Origin: Silene noctiflora
Taxonomy: Eukaryota; Streptophyta; Magnoliopsida; Caryophyllales; Caryophyllaceae
Direction: 5' to 3'
Length of the DNA: 64,000 nucleotides
Assembly: GCA_009801015.1 (NCBI GenBank)
Contig: VHZZ01000671.1
Span: 124,361-188,360, forward strand
Part shown: positions 46,801 through 58,800 of the stretch, piece after piece
How positions within the stretch are numbered: position 1 is the stretch's first letter
Layout of the letters: every line of letters starts with the position of its first letter
Program-made: the position numbers and the translations under genes
Notes under the pieces: generated by a model
What the model was told of the DNA's origin: nothing
The model's database searches: none
What the model saw: the letters and a program-made list of their open reading frames with translations, nothing else

Positions 46801-49800
46801 ACAGAGATTGGCTTCAAATAACCAGCAAATTTTCTAATTGATTCTTATACTAGACCAAGTTCAAGCTCTTCGTTTGCCTTGTCAACCCTGTGAAACAAAT
46901 AAAGGAATATTGATCCAACATAGTTAGAGGAAAGTACACACATAGGTAAAGCCAGTGGCTACTCTTAGAGGTCTTTCAGCTGTCCAGAGGGGCATTTCAG
47001 CAAGCTCCTTCAGAGAATTTATATTCTCAAATATGCCATATTTTGGAATCTGAAAAAGATAGAAGGAATTTCTGAGTAACACTATGACCAAACATGCCTG
47101 ATGATTTCTGGGAGAAAAGGGCACTTACAGCAAGTGATAAGTGACATTCCCCGTATTCTAGAGCATCATGAACAATGATTAGGTCTTCACTGCCCTGCAT
47201 GAAACAATATTGAAGATCACACATATCACCAATTTACTAGAACATATACGGAGTATATAAAATAAAAGTACAGAAAAATAGAGCACTTGTATGCTATCAG
47301 GTATCGAATTTTCCACAAAGAAATATAGTTCTCTACTTCTCTTTTACACGCATCAGAACACAGACATATCAATCATAGAAACAAAGGCATTGAAGAAATA
47401 TGACTTGGGTACATACTAACATAACTTGAAAATTATTTCCTTCTTACAGGAAAAAAAAAAGTCATGCAGTCTAGACTTTATAAGGGATAATCCTTCTATC
47501 GAAGTTTATTCTTTATGTTTCATTTGAATCCGCTTTTGATGCATGTGATTACAGTTACCTATTTACCCTTGCCCAAATCCTTCCCTATGCATCTTTTTCA
47601 TCCACCCAGTACCCCAGCTACCACGCTCGCCTAACCATCACCGGACCTGCCAGGCTCATTCACTGGTTTCTACACCCTGGTTACCCACCGGCCACCACCA
47701 GAAAATACTCCCCACTCCCAAAAACATCCCCTACCTCGTCGTTGGAACTTGGAACCGATCTCCACCACCAAAAAACCCACCCTTTACTCCTAAAACCCCC
47801 TCTCCGGCCCTTGAAAATCCTAGATCTTGACAAAATATCTTTCAAGGCGATTATTCTTGACAAATTGCATACGGATGGCACAAAAAAAAAAAAAACCAAC
47901 AAATACAGTAAACTCAAACAGAAAGAACTGATAGCCAAAGTAGTGACAGCCACCTGACCATACTCGCTGAGAGTATCAAATCCAACTATACCAAGGTCTA
48001 AATCTCCAGATAACAACTTCTTCACAACATCTGTAGGCCGTTGAAACCACACCTCCAAGTTGGACAGCTACAGAGGAGACAGATGCAAAGAAATCAGCAT
48101 TGAGTAATGGAGGGAGTAATTGTTACCATGAGCCATGAACAGCCATTAAAAGCAAACAATTAAAAGAAACAAAAAAAAGAGGACAAAGTGAAAAAAATGA
48201 TATCAAACTATGCATGTCTTGAATAGCAATAAAAAGTAAGGCGTTCCAAACTTTCAATCCAAGTTCTAGTTTCTCATTAAATAGGATGCATTTGAATTAT
48301 TGATTAGCAGGTTATTTCACAATAGCATGAGCAACAATAAGCTTCATATACAATGTCATAGACACGACATATATGACATGTCTGGCATTCACCAAAACCA
48401 AATAGTCAATGATTATATCTTTTCTGGTGATTATCAATCCACGTCAAATCGAATTCTGACAAAAGGGGTGATCGCCATTGATGCATGCATTTTACATATA
48501 CTTTTTATGCTCTTTTGGCACGCATTTCTATGCGTATTCAGTAGCGATAAGCAACTATTTCCCTTCTAATAGACTACTTTGGGTTATTTTGTATTTAATG
48601 CAGGATTGGACCCAAATGCGTATAATCAAGCCTAAACCTATCCACAGAGTTGCATTTCGTAAGCTAGTAGAGTCGAGTTTTGGATCCGTCGCCTTGGGAT
48701 ACGTATGGATGAGTGTAGACAAAGGCTGTAGTGAAGACCGGAGCTGTTGTGCTGGAGTTTTAGTCGATCGACGATATGTTTTAGTTGATCGACTATTTTG
48801 ACTTCTGTTTTAGTCGATCGACTCCCTGCTTTAGTCGATCGACCGTTTCTGTATTTGGGTGAGTTCTAAACTTGTTTAACGCGGCCCATTAGTTGATGTT
48901 TAGGTTAAGATGCCTCTTGCTACTTAAGAGAGGGTTAGGGACAGTGATAATTATCTGGATTTTGACACAAAAACACTGGACGTTGTTTTGTTCTTTTGCT
49001 TTCGGATATAAGAACTTGCAATCATTCCTTTTCCACTCCGTATTTTAATTAATCTTTATTTCTCCTTTTATTTCATCCCCTTTGTTTTCATCATTGTTCC
49101 TTTCTATTTAATTCTTTGTTGCAATCAAATACTTGTTATTTTCACTATTTTATTCATGTTCAATTCAATCGTCACATTCATTATTTATTTAGTTAATTTC
49201 AATATGCGTAGCTAATTTCCTCCATGCTAGGGTTCGGGGAGCCACGGTCTAGTAATTGAATGTTGCTTGGTTTTAGATCTGGAATATTTATCGTGTTATA
49301 ATTGTTAATCGCATCTTTCTACCGTAATTAATTGATTAAATGCATGTGATCAGTTGATTGTTCTGTTAAGCCTTGACCTAGATCGAAAGAGTGGTATTGG
49401 GCGAGAACTAGTTGCGAACAATATAAATACCTAATTAGGGCGAAAGCTATATTAGATTTCTAGGGAAATGGTAGACTATGGTGAACCGATAATCCGAGTT
49501 GTTTCTCTTATATCGTTTTTAAACCTGTTCCTTAATAGCTTGCTTTTATTTCACTGTCTTTAGATTAGTTAAACAAACAAATCAAACCCTACTCGGACAA
49601 ACTTAGTTGACTTCTAGAACATCTTTGTCTCCTTGTGGATACGATCCTGACTTCCTCTACTACATTAGTTTAGGTCAGTTGGTTTATCTTTTATAGGTGT
49701 GCGATTTAGCCTGTCAAATTTTGGCGCCGTTGCCGAGGAGACGGTGTTTTTCTATTTGTTTGTCTTTTGTCTCAGGGGACATGGGAACTTTAGTTCCTTG

Positions 49801-52800
49801 AGACTGTTCTTATCCTTTCCTTTAGTGTTTGTTATGCCCCGGTCTCACAGGTCCGAAATCGTTCCATACGACCCTGAACCAGAAAAGACTCTGCGGGCTA
49901 GACGAAATTTCTTCAGGGAAATCCGTCAAACAGAAGACTTGAGTACGCTTCACTCAGTTTACGCTGATTATATTTCCGAGACCCAGTCTTACGAAGAGGA
50001 CACTCTTATCTCGGTTACAGCTGAAATCATGGTTGACGACCCACCACAAACCCTTGCTAGCCATTCCGAACCTACCCTTGACTCCATTCCTAAGGGGTTC
50101 AAACTTCCCACCACTGACAATGGTACCTTCGAGATCAGTTTACGCTGATTATATGTTTGGTGGTGGAGCTACTGAGGACCCTGCCAAGCACATGGAGAAG
50201 TTTGTTACCTATTGCTGTTCCATTCCTCTTACCACGGGTGTGACCCAGGATCAAATAAAACAAGTCCTTTTCCCATTTTCTCTACGGGATGGTGCAGAGT
50301 GGCTCTATGGAAGTCCAAGGTATTATAGATTGGAATTCATTGGCCCTTGCGTTCTATATGAGGTACTTTCCACTTCAGAAAACTAACGTATTACGAAACC
50401 AAATCACAAGTTTCAAGCAAAGCCCAACGGAGAATTTGAATGAAGCTTGGGTTCGATATAAACGACTAATCCGGTCTGTTCCTCACCACGGTTTCGAGAA
50501 ATGGTACTTGTGCAACAACTTCTACAATGGGTTATATGACGATCATCGGGCACTCCTAGATTCTTCCGCGAATGGGAGGTTTCAGAACAACACCAACCAT
50601 GATATTAACCATGATACTGCTTGGAAGCTAATTTAAGAAATCTTTACACATACACCTGAGTATGGTAATCCTAGGGGGAGTACGAGAGGTAATGGGTCGG
50701 ATGGAGCTACAGCCAATGCAATCAATTTGGGCAGTGGTCTTACCTATGATGGACCAGAAATGCCAAAGGACAGTGAGTATTGAAGACTTAGGTGTTGATG
50801 TGGAAGTTGAGTGCGTTGACAAATCTGCAACTCAGATAAAAGTCGATTGACTAAAACTTGTGGTCAATCGATTATTACTGTTGAAGATAAAAATGTTGAG
50901 GATAGGAAAAAGTCGATCGACAGCTTCTCTAGTCGATCGACAGAAGTGTCCATTACCGCTGGTCGATCGACTATCTCTGATGGCGAGACTGTTGAACCGT
51001 TACGTACTGCTGATAAGATGCCCATATCTGATAAAGGAAAGAAGAAGGCTTCCGAGCAACCTATTGTTATCCAAGTCCCCTTTCCGAATCGATTGAAAAA
51101 CACAAAGGTTGAGAAGTAGTTTGGTAAGTTCATGAAGGTTGTCAGGAATCTTCAAGTAACTGTTCCCTTAACCGAGCTCATCACCCAGGTACCCTCAGGT
51201 AGGATTTCAAAGTCACCGCTGCAATCACCTTAACTTTGGGTTTGACAACAAACCCACGATAAGACACACTCACTCCTTTTGAACCTCTCAAAGACACTCT
51301 CTTTTGATNACAGTCTATCTTAGCCTTGTACTTACCCAACCAATCCATCCCGACAATNATCTCAAAACCATCCATAGGAAACTCTAGCNAATCCACTGGA
51401 AGGTTAACNTGCCCCACTATCATGGACACACCCCTATATAATTTTCCACACGCTACAGACTCTCCCGACGGAATGAAAACTTCATCCTTTACAGACTCGA
51501 ATTTCCTCAAACCCGGCAACTTAGCATGACTCGACGACACAAAAGAATTAGATGCCCCCGAATCAAACAAAACAAAAGTAAAGACTCCATTAACAAGAAA
51601 GGTGCCCGTGATTACACAAGCTTATCCATCATAAACAGCTTCCCGCTGGTCTTTCGATCCCCGCCTTGCACTGTACTCGCCGAAGTTGATGGTTTTGCAG
51701 CCGACCCCTGGTTCGCATTAGAAGCTGGCCCCTGTTGAGAATTACCGCCAGTGCGGTTTGCCCCTCCAGTGTTGCCTCGGTTCCCATAGCCATTCCACGA
51801 CCCAGTCTGCTGCTCGCATAACTCTGCGTCTGCCTCTGAGAGAAGTTCCCCTAGAAGCCCTTCGACACAGAACTCGTGCACTCATGTCTCTTGTGGCCCA
51901 TACCGCTACAATTAAAGCATGAGATGTCCCAACCACTACCACCACTACTTCGGCCACGCCCGAACGAAACTACACTGCTGAGAATCCGCCTTCTGACGAA
52001 TACGCTCTCTCTTGACCATGGTTACTCCTCTTGTAACCGGACTGGCCACCCCCTTCACTTTCAGCCTTCCTCTTCTCCGTCCCCTTCTCCCTATTCTCCT
52101 TTGCTNNNNNNNNNNNNNNNNNNNNNNNNNNNNNNNNNNNNNNNNNNNNNNNNNNNNNNNNNNNNNNNNNNNNNNNNNNNNNNNNNNNNNNNNNNNNNNN
52201 NNNNNNNNNNNNNNNNNNNNNNNNNNNNNNNNNNNNNNNNNNNNNNNNNNNNNNNNNNNNNNNNNNNNNNNNNNNNNNNNNNNNNNNNNNNNNNNNNNNN
52301 NNNNNNNNNNNNNNNNNNNNNNNNNNNNNNNNNNNNNNNNNNNNNNNNNNNNNNNNNNNNNNNNNNNNNNNNNNNNNNNNNNNNNNNNNNNNNNNNNNNN
52401 NNNNNNNNNNNNNNNNNNNNNNNNNNNNNNNNNNNNNNNNNNNNNNNNNNNNNNNNNNNNNNNNNNNNNNNNNNNNNNNNNNNNNNNNNNNNNNNNNNNN
52501 NNNNNNNNNNNNNNNNNNNNNNNNNNNNNNNNNCAACTAAAACATATCGTCGATCGACTAAAACTCCAGCACAACAGCTCCGGTCTTCACTACAGCCTTT
52601 GTCTACACTCATCCATACGTATCCCAAGACAGCTTTGGGTTATAGTCTTGAGGATTTAAAGGGCATCAGCCCTCATATGTGTATGCATGTGATCGAGTTA
52701 GAGGATGAAGCTAAGCCTTATCGTGAGGGTCAACGTAAGTTCAACCCAAAAATGCAGGAAGTGGTAATGAAAGAGGTAAGGAAACTTCTCGATGCTGGTA

Positions 52801-55800
52801 TTATTTATTCTGTTAGTAACTCTAAATGGGTTAGTCCAGTTCAGGTAGTCCCGAAGAAAGGAGGGACTACAGTGGTAAANGCTGGTATTATTTATTCTGT
52901 TAGTAACTCTAAATGGGTTAGTCCAGTTCAGGTAGTCCCGAAGAAAGGAGGGACTACAGTGGTAAAAAATGATAAGGATGAGTTAATACCGACTCGTGCT
53001 GTGACAGGTTGGCGGATGTGCATTGATTATAAGCAATTAAATGCCGCCACAAAAAAGGATCATTTCCCACTTCCCTTTATTGATCAGATGTTAGATGTTA
53101 GAGAGACTCGCCTCACATAAGTTTTTCTGTTATCTAGATGGGTACTTAGGGTTCTTCCAGATCCCTATTCATCCTGATGATCAGGAAAAGACTACTTTTA
53201 CCTGTCCCCATGGTGTTTTTGCTTATCGCAGGATGCCATTTGGTTTGTGTAATGCTCCGGCTACCTTTCAGAGGTGCATGATGGAGATATTTTCTCAGTA
53301 TATAGAGTCTATTATGGAGGTCTTTATGGACGATTTCAGTGTCTATGGTAGTGATTTTGATAACTGTTTGACTAACCTTAATAAAGTGTTGCAGAGGTGT
53401 ATTAAGGTTAACTTGGTTTTGAACTGGGAGAAATGTCACTTTATGGTCAACGAGGGAGTTGTACTTGGGCATTTAGTCTCTGATAAGGGCATCCAGGTTG
53501 ATAGAGCGAAAGTGCAAGTGGCAGAGCAGCTTCCTCCTCCCGTGAATGTTAAGGGAGTAAGGAGTTTCCTTGGTCATGCTGACTTTTATCGCCGGTTTAT
53601 CAAAGATTTTTCTAAAATAGCTAAACCACTTACACAATTGTTATTAAAGGATGCCTCATTTGTTTTTACTGATGAGTGTATTTCTGCTTTTAACAGGTTG
53701 AAGCAGACTTTGATCAGAGCACCGATCATTCAGGCTCCAGATTGGGAGTTACCATTCGAGATCATGTGTGACGCCAGCGATTATGCAATTGGCGCGGTGT
53801 TGGGTCAGCGGAAAGATAAGATAAAGCCCTGAAGTATGCTACTACGGAAAAAGAGTTGTTAGCTGTGGTTTATGCACCGGAGAAGTTTCATTCCTATCTT
53901 TTAGGTTCGAAAGTTACCATCTTTTCTAATCATGCAGCGCTAAAGTACCTTCTTGCCAAGAAGGAAGCTAAACCACGTCTATTGCGGTGGATACTCCTAC
54001 TGCAGGAGTTCGATTTGGATATCAAAGATAAGAAAGGCACTGAGAATTTGGTTGTCGACCATCTTTCGCGACTACCACTTCAAGAAGGAGGCAATTCTTT
54101 GCCTATTAACGACTTTTTTCCTGATGATGTTTTATTAGTTATATCTGATACCGAGAATCCATGGTATGTTGATTATGCTAATTTTATTGTAGGTGGTACT
54201 TTACCTCCAGAGGAAGCGGTTTCTCCACGACGTGAAACAATACTTCTGGAATGATCCTTATTTATTTAAGGAGTGTGCTGATGGTCTTTATCGACGATGC
54301 ATACCCCAATGGGAGACCAGGGCTATCCTAGAGGCTTGTCATTCTTCATCTTATGGTGGTCACCACGGTCTATCCAGGACCGTGGTTAAGGTACTTCTCT
54401 CTGGTTTTTATTGGTCATCTGTGTTTAAGAATGCTAAGAATTTTGATTCAGCGTCAGCGGACAGGGAATATTTCTAGGAAGCATGAGATGCCTCAAGCTG
54501 GCATTTTAGAGGTCCAGATTTTCGATGTCTGGGTCATTGACTATCAAGGACCATTCCCGACAAGTAAAGGTAACATGTATATCCTTGTGGCTGTAGATTA
54601 TGTGTGTAAGTGGGTCAAAGTCGTTGCTTTAGTTCATTGTGATGCTAAGACTGTCATCCAACTCTTCATAAAGGTAATCTTCCCTCGATTTGGTGTCCCT
54701 CGTGTTGTCATCAGCGATGGAGGTATGCATATTAAAGAAAAACAAGTTTGTGCTCTTTTGTCAAAATATGGTGTCTCACATCGTAGAGGTTTGGGGTATC
54801 ATCCCCAATCGGGAACTTAAAGAAATTTTGGCTAAAGTTGTTTCAAAATCTAGAAAAAATAAGAGTATGAAATTAGATGACACTCTCTGGGCATACCGGA
54901 CTACATTTAAGACACCGATTGGCGCATCGCCATATCGATTAGTTTATGGGAAATCATGTCATTTACCTGTAGAATTAAAGCACAAGGCCTGGTGGGCCAA
55001 TCGTGAGCTTAATTTTGACCCTAAACTGTGTGGTGATAAGCGTTTATTGCAGCTTGATGAATTGGAGGAGTTTCGGTTGTATGCTTATAATAATGCTCGC
55101 ATCTATAAGGAAAAGACTAAAAGATGGCATGATAAGAGGATCATACCGTGCGAGTTCAAGGTGATGTTGTTTAATGCCCGACTGCATCTATTCATGGTAA
55201 GCGGCCCTTACACGGTAACTTTTGTTTCCAAGTTTGGGTCCACTGAGCTAAACTCCGCGGGAGAGAGGTTAAAGGTAAATGGTCATCACGTGAAGCATTA
55301 TCAGGGGATCAATGACGTTGTTGGCAAGGTCGAAGTACTATACCTCGACCCCATTTCTTCCGAAACTGAAGTTTGAGGTAATTAAGGTCGAGCGGGACCT
55401 CATAAACCAACGCTAACCGGGAGGCAACCCGTCCTGTAATCACTTTATAATTCAGGAAAGACTTTCCGTTTTGGTTGTGTGGTTGTTTTATTTTTATTTT
55501 CAAATTTTGAACTTTTTGATTTGTTGTAGTGTGTTTTAAGAATATTTAGGGTAAACGCTTTGTATCTGTATGGTGGTGGTGTGCGTATTTTTCAAATGCA
55601 ACGGAGAAGATTCGAAGTTAAGTTGTGCGTCTAAGACGAACAAAGCTGACCCGACTTTGTATTAAGTCGATTGATCGACTAAAACTATATCTTCAGTTTA
55701 AGTCGATCGACAGGTGTCCTCGGAGAAAAAGTCGATCGACCAGCCTACTTAGTCGATCGACTAAGTCGCGGGATTCAGCAAAATATAAGGGAGTTTCTTC

Positions 55801-58800
55801 TCTTTTTCTTTTCCATTTGCAACCTACTTCTTTATACTTCATCTTCTTCCCTAAGCCACACCACCGACAGTTTTCCCCCTTGGAGACTCCTATTTGTGCT
55901 TTGTTTTCTTTCCGTTTCACCCTCACACAAGTACACTTCTTCTCTTTTGCCCATTTTTTGGTTTAATTTGATCCATTTATGTCAAAATTAAGGTTCTTAA
56001 AATCAATTTGGGGATTTTCTAAAAATCTCATTTGTTTACTAATTGCTTATCTTGTGTGATGTTATAGGATGGACGGAAGCAAGAGGAGAAGATCTCACGG
56101 ACAATCCTCACGAAGTCAGCCCGATTCCGCTCCCAACCCGTTTCACACACACTCTGGTGGTTTTTTAAACAATAGGTAGTCTACCCGACTATCCCGAGTT
56201 AATTTTTTTCATCTACCGATCAAAATGAGCTATTTGAGTCACTTTCGGAACACCCTATCGTTCCGACGTGATTTTTGGACCGTGACGGCCTCATTGCTTT
56301 AGGTATCTACAAGTCGGTAGTCGAAATTCTTAACGGTACTGGTATGTCTAGCCTTGTGACTATGCGAGAATTCACTTTTTAGTCACCTACCCTTAAGTTC
56401 TTTAGTAGTTTTCATTTTTATGGTAGCAACTATGATAATGACGGGGACAGTATTTGCGTCCACTTTCGGCTATTTAACACTAATTTTGCTTGGACTCTTG
56501 CTGAATTTGGCGCCCATCTTGGTGTCCATAATGACGGACCCTACACTACCCCCCGTAAGCTGCTTTGTCTGACCATTTTGAGGGGCGGAAATGGGGCAAA
56601 TTTGTTCACCATCCACCGGTCCGTTATTGGCTCCACCTTATTGGCGGTATACTTTTTGCCAGAAAGGAGTCGAATAATGTAACACCGAGGAGCTATCTAT
56701 TTTGGCTAGCTATTTAAACATTGATAGTGGTCGGTCGTTTATGGTTAACATTGCTTATTTTGTACGGTTTAATTCAGTGCGGGGGGGAAGCCTTGACCTC
56801 TATACATTGTGGCGGGTTGGTGACTTATTTAGGTCGTCGTCTCTTTCCCGACTTCCCCAGGGCTAGCTACTTAAACATTGTACGACTCCTTTCTGGCAAA
56901 AAGTGTACCGCCAATAAGGCGGAGCCAATAACGGACTGGTGGATGGTGAACAAATTTGCCCCATTTTCGCCCCTTAAAATGGTCAGACAAAGCAGCCCAC
57001 ATGGGTTCAATAAGCTTAAGGGGGTCAGTGTAGGATCCGTCATTATGGACACCAAGATGGGCGCCAAATTCAGCAAGAGTCCAAACAAAATTAGTGTTAA
57101 ACAGCCGAAAGTAGACGCAAACATTGTCCCGGTCATATCATAGTCGCCACCATAAAAAGGAAAACTGCTAAAGAACTCAAGGGTAGGTGACTGAAAAGTG
57201 AATTCTCGCATAGTCACAAGGCTAGACATACCAGTACCGTTAAGAATTTCGACTATCGACTTGTAGATACCTAAAGCGATGAGACCGTCACGGTCCAAAA
57301 ATCGCGTCGGAACGATAGGGTGTTCCGAAAGTGACTCAAATAGCTCATTTTGATTGTTAGATGAGAAAATTACCTCAGGATAGTCGGGTAAACTACCTAT
57401 TGGTTAAAAAACTACCCGATCTGTGTGTGTGTGAAACGGGTTGGGCACGGAATCGGGCTGACTTCGTGAGGATTGTCCGTGAGATCTTCTCCTCTTGCTT
57501 CCGTCCATCCTATAACATCACACAAGATAAGCAATTAGTAAACAAATGAGATTTTTAGAAAATCCCCAAATTGATTTTAAGAACCCTAATTTTGACATAA
57601 ATGGATCAAATTAAACCAGAAAATCAGAAAAATGGGCAAAAGAGAAGAAGTATACTTGTGTGAGAGTGAAACGAAAAGAAAACAAAGCACAAATAGGAAC
57701 CTCCAATGAGGGAAACTGTTAGTGGTGTGGTTTAGGGAAGAAGATGAAGTATAAAGAACAGGTTGCAAATGGAAAATAAAGAGAGAATAAACTCCCTTAT
57801 ATTTTGTTGAATCCCGCGACTTAGTCGATCGACTTTTTCTCTGAGGACACCTGTCGATCGACTTAAACTGAAGGTATAGTTTTAGTCGATCGACTTAATA
57901 CAAAAGCCAGGTCAGCTTTGTTTGTCTTAGACGCACAACTTAACTTCGAGTCTTCTCCGTTGCATTTGAAAATACGCACACCACCACCATACAGATACAA
58001 AGCGTTCACCCGAAATGTTCTTAAAACACACTAAAGCAAATAAAAAAATTCGAAATTTGAAAAAAAAAAAAAAACAACCACACAACCAAAACGGGAAGTC
58101 TTTCCTGAATTACAAAGTGATTACAGGTCGGGTTGCCTCCCGGTTAGCGTTGGTTTATGAGGTACGACCTTGATTACCTCAGACTTCAGTTTCGGAAATG
58201 GGGTCGAGGTATAGTACTTCGACCTTGCCAACAACGTCAATGATCCCCTGATAATGCTTCACGTGGTGACCATTTATCTTAAACCTGTCTCCAGCGGAGT
58301 TCTATAGCTCACGAGGACCCGCACTTAGTTGATAATTGTCTCCTCTCTATCACTCATATGCGCCAGTTATGGCTCACTGCCAACAACAAAAACACTTCTG
58401 TGACCTTGCCCTGTGACTCCCTTCCACCCCTCGTTCCACTCCCTTTCATCGCTCATAAGCCTTCTCGCCCCCTTACCCCTCCTACCTTCTACTGTATTGG
58501 CTGCCCAGGCGACGCACCACTGCCCAGGCAGCCATCTCCGCCGCAGAGGGAGCCCGGTCAGTCCTCTAGGAATCCCCCTCGTGTACCGACCCCTCCTCGT
58601 GCTTCACCCCACATCGGCGTGGATTCACAGCTAGTTTACCCGACTCATTTTATTGCTCCTCCTCCCTTTGTGCCCCCCGGTCATGGACCGGGGGGCAGGG
58701 GGCACGTGATCACATTTTACGACCTGTGCAGGCGTACCGCGAGGATGGAGATGAACGAGGCTCTTGTCGGGTTCCCGATGTACGACTACTACGCCCGCTC

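Larger units (their letters stand above)
55235..58325. repeat. 3.1-kb inverted repeat (arms about 1.45 kb, spacer about 0.2 kb)
   Basis: The left arm, about 55235-56675, is mirrored by the right arm, about 56875-58325. Anchors: 'ttggcaaggtcgaagtac' (55321) pairs with 'gtacttcgaccttgccaa' (ending 58231), and 'ttggcggtatactttttgcc' (56641) pairs with the complement ending 56914. The sum of paired coordinates changes by only about 3 bases over 1.3 kb, so the arms are nearly gap-free. The left arm covers the end of pol, the non-coding linker with GTCGATCGAC motifs and the start of the ORF-1-like gene; the right arm is the inverted extra copy. Confidence 0.92.

Noticed and set aside
48478-48801. 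107-aa ORF in the 5' LTR
   Set aside because: It is a chance frame in the LTR; its segment recurs in reverse at 52534-52628 as a repeat copy, not as a gene.
51876-53120. 414-aa ORF crossing the N gap
   Set aside because: It is open only because Ns are translated as X; it joins antisense chromovirus sequence to Athila pol.
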